A program made the translations under genes and the position numbers. DNA of 64,000 nucleotides from Burkholderia cenocepacia. Its GTDB lineage: Bacteria > Pseudomonadota > Gammaproteobacteria > Burkholderiales > Burkholderiaceae. Below are positions 53,993 through 63,109 of this stretch, one piece after another; position 1 is the stretch's first letter, and each line of letters begins with the position of its first letter. Under the pieces are notes generated by a model. It searched no databases. It worked only from the letters and a program-made list of their open reading frames with translations, and was not told the origin of the DNA. The DNA is taken from assembly GCF_014211915.1 (NCBI RefSeq), contig NZ_CP060039.1:3162001-3226000 (forward strand), read 5' to 3'.

Positions 53993-54101
53993 GGCGGGAG
54001 CGGCGCAACCCGGCGGCGCGCCTTGAACGGCTGACGAAATCGACCCGGATGCGGGCCACGGCGGCCCGCATCCGGCAACATCCAACGGTACGGATTCACG
54101 C

Positions 54102-55280
54102 TTGAAACACGAACGCATCGATTATCGCACGGGCATCCTGTCGTCCCCCGCCGAGGTGCCGGCCGACGAATGGAACGCGCTGCTCGCGCGCGACGCGCAG
54201 CCCACGCCGTTCCTGCGCCACGAATTTCTCGACGCGCTGCACGTCGCGCGTTGCGCGGTGGACGACACCGGCTGGTCGCCGCACTTCGTCACGCTGACCG
54301 ATGAGCGCACCGGCCGCCTCGCGGCTGCCGCGCCCGTCTATGCGAAACAGCATTCGTACGGCGAATACGTGTTCGACTGGGCGTGGGCCGACGCATACCA
54401 GCGCAATAACCTGCCCTATTACCCGAAGCTGCTGTGCGCGGTGCCGTTCACGCCGGTGCAGGGCACGCGCCTGCTCGCGGCCGACGACGACGCGCGCCGC
54501 CATCTCGCGGCCACGCTGCTCGCGTTCGCCGAGCAGAGCGACGTGTCGTCGCTGCACGTGCTGTTCCCGACCGGCGACGAAGCGCGGCTGCTCGAATCGA
54601 TGGGGATGATGCTGCGCGAAGGCGTGCAGTTTCACTGGCTCAACGACGGCTACCGCCACTTCGACGATTTCCTCGGCACGCTCGAGCAGAAGAAGCGCAA
54701 GAACATCCGCGCGGAGCGGCGCAAGGTGCACGACGCGGGCGTGACGTTCCGGCGGCTCACCGGCGACCAGATCACCGACGCCGACTGGCGCTTCTTCTCG
54801 CGCTGCTATCGGCAAACGTACCGCGAGCATTATTCGAGCCCGTACCTGAACCTCGACTTCTTCCGCACGATCGGCGCGACGATGCCCGAGAACCTGCTGC
54901 TCGTGATCGCGGAAGCCGACGGCCAGCCGATCGCGAGCGCGCTCGCCGTGTACCGGCGCGGCGAGCACGGCGGCGGCACGCTGTACGGCCGCTACTGGGG
55001 CGCGATCGAGCACGTGCCCTGCCTGCATTTCGAAACGGCCTACTACCAGTTGCTCGAATTCTGCATCGAGGCCGGGCTCGACACGTTCGAGGGCGGCGCG
55101 CAGGGCGAGCACAAGCTCGCGCGCGGTTTCCTGCCGACCGTCACGCACTCCGCGCACTGGCTCGCTCATCCGGCGTTTTCCGATGCGGTCGCGCGCTTTC
55201 TCGAACGCGAGACCGAGCATATCCACGCATACGTCGACGAACTGCGCGAACACGATCCGTTCCGGCGCAGCACCGGCTAG
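54102..55280 (+). CDS. FemAB-like / DUF482 GNAT-fold protein
   Basis: The 392-residue protein matches the PF04339-type group, with QTPFLRHEFLDALH-like opening (PTPFLRHEFLDAL), VFDWAWADAYQRN, KLLCAVPFTPVQG, LEQKKRKNIRAERRKV and GGGTLYGRYWGA. It is a peptidoglycan-related or acyltransferase fold of uncertain role. The start is a TTG at 54102, the only frame start before the conserved region, with a weak ribosome binding site. It is divergent from nadE and convergent with the beta-glucosidase gene. Confidence 0.85.
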   Translation: MKHERIDYRTGILSSPAEVPADEWNALLARDAQPTPFLRHEFLDALHVARCAVDDTGWSPHFVTLTDERTGRLAAAAPVYAKQHSYGEYVFDWAWADAYQRNNLPYYPKLLCAVPFTPVQGTRLLAADDDARRHLAATLLAFAEQSDVSSLHVLFPTGDEARLLESMGMMLREGVQFHWLNDGYRHFDDFLGTLEQKKRKNIRAERRKVHDAGVTFRRLTGDQITDADWRFFSRCYRQTYREHYSSPYLNLDFFRTIGATMPENLLLVIAEADGQPIASALAVYRRGEHGGGTLYGRYWGAIEHVPCLHFETAYYQLLEFCIEAGLDTFEGGAQGEHKLARGFLPTVTHSAHWLAHPAFSDAVARFLERETEHIHAYVDELREHDPFRRSTG

Positions 55281-55351
55281 CGCGATCCGGCGCACCGGCA
55301 TGCGGCGAAGCCAGGCGTGGCCTCGCCGCATGCCGCACGATCGTCGCCGGT

Positions 55352-57607
55352 TCAGTGCGCGGCGAGCGTCACCGCCTGCGACAGCGCCTGCGGGTCGCGC
55401 GACGACGCGGCCGCCGACAGCCCGTAGCTGCCCGCGCCGATCCGCCATGCGTGCGCGCTCGCATCCCACACCGCGAAGCGCTGCGCCGGCACCGCGATGC
55501 TGACCGTGCGCGCCTCGCCCGGCTGGAGCGCGACCTTGGTCCAGCCGACGAGCCGCTTCGGCGGCTCGCCGAGCGACGCGGGCAGCGCGGCGTAGATCTG
55601 CACCGTGTGCGTACCGGCGCGCGAGCCCGTATTCGTCACCGTCACGCCGACCGTCACGTTACCCGCTGCGTCGGCCTGCGCGGACATCGCCGACAACGCA
55701 TACGTCGTGTACGACAGCCCGTAGCCGAACGGGAACAGCGGCTCGATCGCCTTCGCGTCGAACCAGCGATAGCCGTACGCGAGCCCTTCCGCATAGACGT
55801 TCCGCAGGTTCGACGGATCGATCGTCGGCTGCGGCAGGTCGGCCTCCTGCTTCGGGAACGTCAGCGGCAGCCGGCCCGACGGGTTCGCGTCGCCGAATAG
55901 CAGGTCGGCGATCGCCTGGCCACCCTGTGCACCCGGATACCACACGTCCAGCACGCCATGCACGTTCGCGAGCCACGGCATCAGCACCGGGCTGCCGTTC
56001 TCGAGCACGACGATCACGCGCCTGGCCTTCGCGGCGACCGCGGCGATCAGCGCGTTCTGGTCGTATTGCTGGTTGTACGGGTCCGCCTTCGCATCGGGCA
56101 GCGACAGGCTCGCGAGGTCGAGCCCTTCCGTCTGCCACTGCGTGGCGAACACGATCGCGACATCGGCCTGCGCGGCCGCGGTGGCCGCGGCGTTCGCGTC
56201 GGTCCCGTCGAGATAGCTGACCGACGCATTCGGCGCCTTCGCGCGGATCGCCGCGAGCGGCGCGGACTTGTACCAGGTCGCGCATCCGCCGAACAGCATG
56301 TCGGCCGGCTGCTGGCAGGACGTCACCGCGTTGCCGTCGATCGCCGGCACCGCCCCCGAGCCGCCGCCCGACAGCACGCCCACGTCCGCATGGCCGCCGA
56401 TCACGACGACCGACTTGAGCGTGCCGGCGGCCAGCGGCAGCACCGGCTGCGTGTCGCCGGGCGCGGCCGCGTTCTTCAGCAGCACCGCCGCTTGCCGTGC
56501 GATCGCGAGCGCATCGGCATTGCCGGCGGCTTCGTCGATCGCGCCGCCCGGCTTCGGCGGCGCGTCCATCACGCCGATGCGGATCAGCGTGCGCAGCTTG
56601 CGCTGCACCATGTCGTTCAGCCGCGCGGCCGACACGCTGCCGGCCTGCAGCGCCGCGCGCAGCTTCGAATTGAAGTACGAGCCGAGCGGCGCGTTGCCGT
56701 CGTCGGCCGCGCCCGGCTGTTCCTCGTCGAGCCCGGCCTGCACGGCGGCAACCGTCGAATGCGTCGCGCCCCAGTCCGACTGCACGACGCCCTTGAAGCC
56801 CCACTCGTTCTTCAGCACCGTCGTCAGCAGATACGGGTTCTCGCACGCATACACGCCGTTCAGCTTGTTGTACGCGCACATCACGTTGCCCGGCTGGCCG
56901 TCCTTCACGCCGATCTCGAATGCGAGCAGCTCGGCCTCGCGCATGGTCCGCTCGTCGACGACCGAATCGACCGTCATCCGGTTGGTTTCCTGGTCGTTGA
57001 ACGCGAAATGCTTGATCGTCGCGATCACCTGCCGCGCCTGCGTGGCCTGCGTGCGCGCGGCGCTCAGCGTGCCCGCGAGCACCGGGTCCTCGCCCATGTA
57101 TTCGAAGGTGCGGCCGTTGCGCGGCTCGCGCGCGAGGTTCACGCCGCCGCCGAGCCCTTCCGCGAAGCCGAGCGCGCGCAGTTCGAGCGCGATGCGCGTG
57201 CCGTAGGTGCCCGCGAGCGCCGGGTCCCACGTCGCCGCGAGCGCGACCGGCGCGGGCAGCGCGGTCACGCGCGCGTTCTTCACGTTCACGCCGCCCGCCG
57301 AATCGGCGCTGCTGACGGCCGGAATACCGAGCCGCGGCACGCCCGGGATGTAGCTCGCGCCGTTCAGCGCATCGGCCGGGAACGGGCCGCCCAGGCTGAG
57401 CGCCGGCATGCCGGTGCCATGCACGAGCTGCAGCTTCTCGTCGGTCGTCAGTTGCGCGACGAGCGCGGCCGCGCGCTGGTCGGCTGCCGCGTCGGGGTCG
57501 GCCGGCGCGGTCGGGGCATGGATGTCGTCGCCGCCGCACGATGCGAGCAGCACTGTGAGCGCGCACGCGGACGCAATCGTCGAACACCGGAACAGCGAAG
57601 TTTTCAT
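55352..57607 (-). CDS. GH3-family beta-glucosidase lipoprotein
   Basis: The 751-residue secreted enzyme has a signal peptide and lipobox (LLASCGG), then the GH3 (alpha/beta)8 domain with KHFAFNDQETNR and the nucleophile segment VQSDWGATH. The second domain contains ILENGSPVLMPW-like VVLENGSPVLMPWL and PLTFPK, followed by a fibronectin-like C-terminal domain. It releases glucose from beta-linked oligosaccharides at the cell surface. The start at 57607 follows ctggaggatca. It is divergent from the AraC regulator. Confidence 0.92.
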   Translation of the reverse strand: MKTSLFRCSTIASACALTVLLASCGGDDIHAPTAPADPDAAADQRAAALVAQLTTDEKLQLVHGTGMPALSLGGPFPADALNGASYIPGVPRLGIPAVSSADSAGGVNVKNARVTALPAPVALAATWDPALAGTYGTRIALELRALGFAEGLGGGVNLAREPRNGRTFEYMGEDPVLAGTLSAARTQATQARQVIATIKHFAFNDQETNRMTVDSVVDERTMREAELLAFEIGVKDGQPGNVMCAYNKLNGVYACENPYLLTTVLKNEWGFKGVVQSDWGATHSTVAAVQAGLDEEQPGAADDGNAPLGSYFNSKLRAALQAGSVSAARLNDMVQRKLRTLIRIGVMDAPPKPGGAIDEAAGNADALAIARQAAVLLKNAAAPGDTQPVLPLAAGTLKSVVVIGGHADVGVLSGGGSGAVPAIDGNAVTSCQQPADMLFGGCATWYKSAPLAAIRAKAPNASVSYLDGTDANAAATAAAQADVAIVFATQWQTEGLDLASLSLPDAKADPYNQQYDQNALIAAVAAKARRVIVVLENGSPVLMPWLANVHGVLDVWYPGAQGGQAIADLLFGDANPSGRLPLTFPKQEADLPQPTIDPSNLRNVYAEGLAYGYRWFDAKAIEPLFPFGYGLSYTTYALSAMSAQADAAGNVTVGVTVTNTGSRAGTHTVQIYAALPASLGEPPKRLVGWTKVALQPGEARTVSIAVPAQRFAVWDASAHAWRIGAGSYGLSAAASSRDPQALSQAVTLAAH

Positions 57608-57761
57608 TGATCCTCCAGAATCGTTCTGTTGTAGTACTTGTCGCCTCACTCCAGCGTCCGAGTCTAAAAATTGACCGGTCACCACGCTTGACCGGCAGGA
57701 GCATGCGTTGACCTCTCGCAGCGGGGACAAACCCGAACGGCATGACGACAGGGAGACAGAC

Positions 57762-58796
57762 ATGGAGTTGCAACAGAAATCGGTATCCGTCCGGATCTAC
57801 CGCTGGCTGTGCGAAGACGCGCGTGCGAACGGCATCGATCCCGCACCGCTTTACGAGACACTCGGCATCGGGCCGGCCGAGCTCGCCGACGACACGCGCC
57901 GCATCGCGGGCGACCGGCATGTGGCCGCCATGCAGCTGACGAGCGGCTGGGCGCTGTCGTGGCATCGCCCGCCGCCGGAGGTCGTACCGTGGCTCGTGCC
58001 GTTTCCCGAGCTCGCCGGCATCACCTGCAACGCGGCGACACTGCGCGACGCGCTGCACGGCTACCTGCGCTATCGAGAGCTGATCGGCAACGTCGACTGG
58101 GTCTTCGCGCACGAGAACGACGACGCGATCGCGCTCGAGTATGTGAACGAAGGAGACGGCCGGCATGCGGGCAGCGCGTTCGCGAACCTCGCGATTCTCG
58201 CGGCGCTGGCGCGTCTGTACGACCCGCACGTGCGCATCCACGATGCCGAATTCGCCGGTCGCGCGTTCGCGCCCGTTGCCACGCTGCGCGACATGCTCGG
58301 GGCGCCGGTATCGTTCGATGCCGCGCACAACCGCATCGTGCTGCGCTCCGCGCACGTCGACACGCCGTTCGAACGCTACAACGCCCCGCTCGCCGGCATC
58401 CAGCGTCATGCGGCCGACGCCGCGCGCGAGCGCGTGCGCGCCCGCTCGACGTTCGGCTCGTCGGTCGAGCAATGCGTGCGCGACTGGTTGCGCACGGCCG
58501 ACGACGTCGACGTGCCGACCGATACGCTGATGCAGCACGTGTGCACGCGCTTCGCGATGTCGCGCTGGACGCTGCGCCGGCGGCTGCATCGCGAAGCGGT
58601 CGGGTTCCATGCGCTCGTCGCGCAGGCACGGCTCGGCGAGGCGCGCGACCTGCTGCTCAACACGCAGTTGCCGATCGGCGAGATCGGTGTGCGCGTCGGC
58701 TTCCGTTCGACGAGCGCGTTCACGCGCTTCTTCACGCGCGAACTCGGCGCGGCGCCGAGCCGCTTTCGCGACGGGCGCGGCGCCCGGTGGCGTTGA
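57762..58796 (+). CDS. AraC-family transcriptional regulator
   Basis: The 344-residue protein has an N-terminal Arabinose_bd-like domain (about residues 15-210) and a C-terminal double helix-turn-helix (MSRWTLRRRLHREAVGFHALV and LPIGEIGVRVGFRSTSAFTRFFTRELG). The start at 57762 follows agggagac; an in-frame start at 57708 is 18 codons longer. It lies divergent from the GH3 gene and is the likely activator. The ligand is unknown. Confidence 0.9.
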   Translation: MELQQKSVSVRIYRWLCEDARANGIDPAPLYETLGIGPAELADDTRRIAGDRHVAAMQLTSGWALSWHRPPPEVVPWLVPFPELAGITCNAATLRDALHGYLRYRELIGNVDWVFAHENDDAIALEYVNEGDGRHAGSAFANLAILAALARLYDPHVRIHDAEFAGRAFAPVATLRDMLGAPVSFDAAHNRIVLRSAHVDTPFERYNAPLAGIQRHAADAARERVRARSTFGSSVEQCVRDWLRTADDVDVPTDTLMQHVCTRFAMSRWTLRRRLHREAVGFHALVAQARLGEARDLLLNTQLPIGEIGVRVGFRSTSAFTRFFTRELGAAPSRFRDGRGARWR

Positions 58797-58845
58797 CGCC
58801 CGTTTTTTCTGAGACACTGGCGGCTTCGCATCCCGCCGCCCCGCC

Positions 58846-59709
58846 ATGTCCTGGTTTCTGTATCTGATCGAATGCGCCGACGACAGCGTCTACACGGGCA
58901 TCACGACCGATGTCGCCGCGCGCTTCGACGAACACGCGTCCGGCAAGGGCGCGCGCTACACGCGTTCGCGCAAGCCGCGCGCGGTGCTCGCGTCGTTTGC
59001 GCTGCCCGACCGGTCGAGCGCGTCGCGCGCCGAATACTGGGTGAAGCGGCTCACGCCCGCGAAAAAGCGCGAGCTGGCGGCTGGGTTGCGCACGCTGGAA
59101 TCGGTGTTGCCGGTGGTGGTCGCGCTCGACGAGGCCGGCGACACGGCCGGGACGAAGGCCACGGCGCGCGGGCGGAAGAAGGAGAAGGCGGAAATCGTCG
59201 ACGATGCGGTGACGGCGGCTGCAACGGAACAGGTTGCCGGGAAAAAGGTGAAGGCCGGGAAAGTTGCCGGGTCCGCAACGGCCGCGAAGACGGCGCAGCC
59301 CGCAAAGGGCACCCCAGCGTCGAAGTCGAAGTCGAAGTCGAAGTCGACGAAATCAAATCAAGCCGCGCCGGACGCGAAACGCGCAAAAGCCGACGGCAAT
59401 GCTGCCGCAAAAAAGACCTCGTCGCGTGGCGCACCGGTAAAGAAAACCGGCTCGCCCTCTTCCGCGTCGTCAAAAAGGAAGGCGCCGGCCACTGCCGGCA
59501 AACCCGGCGCGAGCGTACGCGAAGCGGCCGCTTCCGCACCGGCCCGGCACCGTCCAGCGGCCAAGAAAGCCGCCGCCGCGATCGCTCCGTCCGTTGCCCC
59601 GCCCGGAACGAAACGCGCGAAGAAAGCGCCGGCTGTCCCGCCCGCGCCCGTCTCCCCGGCTGCCCGCCCGAAAACCGCACGCGCAAAACAAAACCGCGCG
59701 GCCTCCTGA
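58846..59709 (+). CDS. GIY-YIG nuclease domain with lysine/alanine-rich histone H1-like tail
   Basis: The first 85 residues are a UPF0213-type GIY-YIG domain: FLYLIECADDSVYTGITTD, RFDEHASGKGARYTR and SRAEYWVKRLTPAKKREL with the usual tyrosine, arginine and glutamate. The remaining 200 residues are low complexity, rich in lysine, alanine, serine and proline, with KSKSKSKS from a (tcgaag)4 tract and repeats such as AKKAAAA. Such tails resemble histone H1 and AlgP. Stand-alone relatives are about 100 residues. A hairpin at 59691 covers its last codons. Confidence 0.85.
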   Translation: MSWFLYLIECADDSVYTGITTDVAARFDEHASGKGARYTRSRKPRAVLASFALPDRSSASRAEYWVKRLTPAKKRELAAGLRTLESVLPVVVALDEAGDTAGTKATARGRKKEKAEIVDDAVTAAATEQVAGKKVKAGKVAGSATAAKTAQPAKGTPASKSKSKSKSTKSNQAAPDAKRAKADGNAAAKKTSSRGAPVKKTGSPSSASSKRKAPATAGKPGASVREAAASAPARHRPAAKKAAAAIAPSVAPPGTKRAKKAPAVPPAPVSPAARPKTARAKQNRAAS

Positions 59710-59727
59710 GGAGACACGCGCGGTTTG
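59691..59727. terminator. hairpin overlapping the end of the GIY-YIG gene
   Basis: aaaccgcgcg (59691-59700) pairs with cgcgcggttt (59717-59726), spanning the stop codon. It is a bidirectional terminator candidate between the nuclease gene and ppa. Confidence 0.8.
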
Positions 59728-59763
59728 CGTTCCGTACGAACCGGCCATCGGCCGGCACGCCGC

Positions 59764-60291
59764 TTACTTCTTGTAGTTCGCGGCGCCGTCGGTGATTTCC
59801 TTGTGCGCGGCTTCGATGCCGGCCCAGCCTTCGACCTTCACCCACTTGCCCTTCTCGAGCGCCTTGTATTGCTCGAAGAAGTGCTTGATCTGATCCTTCA
59901 GGTACTCGGGCACGTCGTCGATCGTCTTCAGGTTGGCCGTCATCGGGCAGATCTTGTCGTGCGGCACCGCGACCAGCTTCGCGTCGACGCCCGACTCGTC
60001 GGTCATCTGCAGCATGCCGAGCACGCGCGAACGCACGATCGAGCCGGCCAGCAGCGGGAACGGCGTGATCACCAGCACGTCGACCGGATCGCCGTCGCCC
60101 GACAGCGTCTGCGGGATGTAGCCGTAGTTCACCGGGTAGCGCATGCCCGTGCCGATGAAGCGGTCGACGACGAGAAGGCCCAGTTCCTTGTCCGCCTCGT
60201 ACTTCACCGGATCGCTTTGCGCGGGAATCTCGATGATCACGTTGAAATCTTGCGGCAGGTCCTTGCCGGCCGGAACATGATTGAAGCTCAT
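59764..60291 (-). CDS. ppa: inorganic pyrophosphatase
   Basis: The 175-residue family I enzyme hydrolyses pyrophosphate to drive biosynthesis. Motifs are NYGYIPQT and the metal-binding DGDPVDVLV, with [13 protein letters not shown] upstream and [17 protein letters not shown] at the C-terminus. ATG at 60291 is used; a GTG two codons earlier is possible. It is convergent with the nuclease gene. Confidence 0.96.
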   Translation of the reverse strand: MSFNHVPAGKDLPQDFNVIIEIPAQSDPVKYEADKELGLLVVDRFIGTGMRYPVNYGYIPQTLSGDGDPVDVLVITPFPLLAGSIVRSRVLGMLQMTDESGVDAKLVAVPHDKICPMTANLKTIDDVPEYLKDQIKHFFEQYKALEKGKWVKVEGWAGIEAAHKEITDGAANYKK

Positions 60292-60466
60292 GAGCACTCT
60301 CTGTAGGTCGATGGGAATTCGGGACAGGGCGCCGCGGCCGATGCACCGCCGCGGGCATTCCCCAAAAGGAATGCGCCATTATAGCCAATCGACCGGTGGC
60401 GTCCTGATGACGATCGGCGCGATAATCGTTCCGGATGTCGGGCCGTCGAACCGGCGGCCTGTTGCA

Positions 60467-60620
60467 CGTCGACCACAAAGCATGGCGCCCGGGCAAGCGC
60501 TGAAGCGCTCACTTGGATCGACCGCTATGCATGAGACCCAAGTAACCGCTAAAGCGCTAACTCGGGTCGACCGCTTTGCATGGGACCCAAGTAAGCGCTA
60601 AAGCGCTAACTTGGGTCGAC
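60467..60620. repeat. three tandem 49-bp repeats before the aldehyde dehydrogenase gene
   Basis: Units are at 60467-60515, 60516-60564 and 60565-60613, followed by the first seven bases of a fourth. Units 2 and 3 agree at about 44 of 49 bases. Each contains a cgctaaagcg- or gcgctgaagcgc-like core. Unit 3 with its flank forms a 34-base dyad at 60584-60617 (gacccaagt ... acttgggtc). The last dyad ends 13 bases before the ATG and adjoins aggagg. Related units occur before the MFS gene. Confidence 0.85.
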
Positions 60621-60630
60621 AGGAGGAGGC

Positions 60631-62070
60631 ATGGAAGAGGCGAAGCATTTCATCGCGGGCGAATGGACGTTGCCCGCGCAACTGGAAACCATCGCGGTCG
60701 TCGATCCGTCCGACGGCCAGCCGTTCGCGACGATCGCGCGCGGCACCGCGCCCGACATCGAACGCGCGGTCGCCGCGGCCCGCGACGCGTTCGCGGGCCC
60801 GTGGGGCGCCGCCAGCGCTGCCGAACGCGGCCGCGTGCTGATGCGGCTGTCGGCGCGCGTGGCGGATTCGATCGAGGAGCTCGCCGCGATCGAGGCGCGC
60901 GACACCGGCAAGCCGCTGAAGCAGGCGCGCGCCGATGCCGCCGCGCTCGCGCGCTACTTCGAGTTCTACGCAGGCGCCGCCGACAAGCTGCACGGCGAAA
61001 CCCTCCCCTACCAGGCCGGCTACACGGTGCTGACGGTACGCGAGCCGCACGGCGTCACCGGCCATATCGTGCCGTGGAACTACCCGATGCAGATCTTCGG
61101 GCGCAGCGTCGGCGCGGCGCTCGCGGCCGGCAACGCGTGCGTGGTCAAGCCGGCCGAGGATGCCTGCCTGTCCGTGCTGCGCGTCGCCGAGCTGGCCGCC
61201 GAGGCCGGGCTGCCGGCCGGCGCGCTCAACGTCGTCACCGGCTACGGCCACGAAGCGGGCGCCGCGCTCGCGCGCCATCCGGGCATCGACCACATCTCGT
61301 TTACGGGTTCGCCGGCCACCGGCAAGCTGGTCACGCAGATGGCGGCCGAGAACCACGTGCCCGTCACGCTCGAACTCGGCGGCAAGTCGCCGCAAATCGT
61401 GTTCGCCGATGCCGATCTCGACGCGGCGCTGCCCGTGCTCGTAGCCGCCGTCGTGCAGAACGGCGGGCAGACCTGCTCGGCCGGCAGCCGCGTGCTGATC
61501 GAGCGCGCGGTGTACGAGCCGCTCGTCGAGCGCCTCGCCACCGCGTTCAACGGGCTGCGCGTCGGCCCGAGCCGCGCCGATCTCGACTGCGGCCCGCTGA
61601 TCAACGCGAAGCAGCAGCAACGCGTGTGGGATTTCCTGTCCGATGCGCAGCACGACGGCATTCCGATGGCCGCGCACGGGCAGGTCGTCGCCGACGCGCC
61701 CGAAAGCGGCTTCTACCAGGCGCCCGCGCTGTTGCGCGACGTGCCGCCGTCGCATCGGCTCGCGCAGGAGGAAGTATTCGGCCCCGTGCTCGCGGCCATG
61801 CGTTTCGTCGACGAGGACGAAGCCGTCGCACTCGCGAACGGCACGCCGTACGGCCTCGTCGCAGGCATCTGGACCCGCGACGGTGCGCGCCAGATGCGGC
61901 TCGCGCGACGTTTGCGCGCGGGCCAGGTGTTCATCAACAACTATGGCGCGGGCGGCGGCGTCGAACTGCCGTTCGGCGGCGTCGGCCATTCGGGCCACGG
62001 CCGCGAGAAAGGCTTCGAGGCCCTGTACGGTTTCACCGCGCTGAAGACGATCGCGATCCGGCACGGCTGA
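60631..62070 (+). CDS. aldehyde dehydrogenase
   Basis: The 479-residue NAD(P)-dependent enzyme has the catalytic cysteine in GGQTCSAGSRV, the glutamate in LELGGKSPQIV, PWNYPMQIF for the oxyanion region, and GSPATGKLV for the cofactor. The C-terminal GVGHSGHGREKGFEAL is family typical. ATG follows aggaggaggc immediately after the 49-bp repeats. It is transcribed with the following SDR gene (85 bases away), so the two may act in one oxidation pathway. The substrate is unknown. Confidence 0.95.
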   Translation: MEEAKHFIAGEWTLPAQLETIAVVDPSDGQPFATIARGTAPDIERAVAAARDAFAGPWGAASAAERGRVLMRLSARVADSIEELAAIEARDTGKPLKQARADAAALARYFEFYAGAADKLHGETLPYQAGYTVLTVREPHGVTGHIVPWNYPMQIFGRSVGAALAAGNACVVKPAEDACLSVLRVAELAAEAGLPAGALNVVTGYGHEAGAALARHPGIDHISFTGSPATGKLVTQMAAENHVPVTLELGGKSPQIVFADADLDAALPVLVAAVVQNGGQTCSAGSRVLIERAVYEPLVERLATAFNGLRVGPSRADLDCGPLINAKQQQRVWDFLSDAQHDGIPMAAHGQVVADAPESGFYQAPALLRDVPPSHRLAQEEVFGPVLAAMRFVDEDEAVALANGTPYGLVAGIWTRDGARQMRLARRLRAGQVFINNYGAGGGVELPFGGVGHSGHGREKGFEALYGFTALKTIAIRHG

Positions 62071-62155
62071 GCGCACGGCCCGCCACAGGCAGCCGGCAGC
62101 GGCCGGCAGCCCGGCGACACGCGACGACCCTCGTCACCAGCACAGGAGACACACC

Positions 62156-62914
62156 ATGCGGTTGAGCGGCAAGACGGCCATCGTCACGGGCGGCGGCTCG
62201 GGGTTCGGCGAAGGCATCGCGAAGACCTATGCGCGCGAAGGCGCGAACGTCGTCGTCAACGACCTGAACGGCGCGGCGGCCGAGCGCGTCGCGAGCGAGA
62301 TCGCGCTCGCGGGCGGCAAGGCGATCGCGGTGGCCGGCGACGTGTCGAAAGAGGACGACTGGCGCGCGCTGCTGCAGGCCGCGCTCGACGATTTCCATGC
62401 GGTGCAGATCGTCGTGAACAACGCGGGCACCACGCACCGCAACAAGCCCGTGCTCGACGTGACGGAAGCCGAATTCGACCGCGTGTACGCGGTCAACATG
62501 AAGAGCCTGTTCTGGTGCGTGCAGACTTTCGTGCCGTACTTCCGCGCACAGGGCGGCGGCGTGTTCGTGAACGTCGCGTCGACGGCCGGCGTGCGGCCGC
62601 GCCCGGGCCTCGTCTGGTACAACAGCACGAAGGGCGCGATGATCACCGCCAGCAAGTCGCTCGCGGCCGAACTCGGTGCCGACCGCATCCGCGTGAACTG
62701 CATCAACCCGGTGCTCGGCGAAACCGCGCTGATGACCGAGTTCATGGGCTGCGAGGACACCCCGGACAATCGCCGCCGTTTCCTCGCGACGATCCCGCTC
62801 GGCCGCTTCTCGACGCCGCAGGACATCGCGAACGCCGCGCTTTATCTTGCATCCGACGAAGCCGAATTCATCACCGGCGTCTGCCTCGAAGTCGACGGCG
62901 GGCGCTGCATCTAG
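62156..62914 (+). CDS. SDR-family oxidoreductase
   Basis: The 252-residue classical dehydrogenase has TGGGSGFGEGIA for the cofactor, NNAGTTH, a serine in NVASTAG, and WYNSTKGAM with the Tyr-Lys pair. Aspartate in VNDLNG favours NAD(H). ATG follows caggagacacacc. It sits between aldehyde dehydrogenase and the MFS transporter and has no 49-bp repeat of its own, suggesting readthrough from the upstream promoter. The substrate is unknown. Confidence 0.94.
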   Translation: MRLSGKTAIVTGGGSGFGEGIAKTYAREGANVVVNDLNGAAAERVASEIALAGGKAIAVAGDVSKEDDWRALLQAALDDFHAVQIVVNNAGTTHRNKPVLDVTEAEFDRVYAVNMKSLFWCVQTFVPYFRAQGGGVFVNVASTAGVRPRPGLVWYNSTKGAMITASKSLAAELGADRIRVNCINPVLGETALMTEFMGCEDTPDNRRRFLATIPLGRFSTPQDIANAALYLASDEAEFITGVCLEVDGGRCI

Positions 62915-62994
62915 TCGTACCGGGCCGCACGATCGGCCCGTCTTGCTTCGCACGAAACCGGGTCGGGCACCACCGCGCCTGCTCCGGCCCACTA

Positions 62995-63099
62995 CAACGA
63001 CAGCGGTGCATCGGATCGAGGCAGCCGCCCAAGCGCCGACCTCGATCGACCGCAAAGCATGGGATCCAGGTAACCGCTAAAGCGCCAACCCGGATCGAC
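62995..63099. repeat. two 49-bp repeats before the MFS transporter gene
   Basis: Units are at 62995-63043 (degenerate) and 63044-63092, followed by gatcgac. They belong to the same family as 60467-60620. The unit at 63044 and its flank form a 34-base dyad at 63063-63096 (gatccaggt ... acccggatc). Its arms differ from those at 60584-60617 yet stay complementary. The dyad ends 13 bases before the ATG, as in the other site. The two units agree at about 34 of 49 bases. Confidence 0.82.
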
Positions 63100-63109
63100 A
63101 GGAGACAAC

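Noticed and set aside
55659..58847. 1062-residue minus-strand frame
   Set aside because: It runs antisense to the AraC gene and across the GH3 gene in the wrong frame; arginine-rich with no motif.
59320..59343. (tcgaag)4 tract as a CRISPR-like or mobile repeat
   Set aside because: It is in-frame low complexity encoding serine-lysine pairs inside the nuclease tail, with no spacers.
60467..60620. 49-bp repeats as a CRISPR array
   Set aside because: The units abut with no spacers, recur before another gene, and no cas gene is present.
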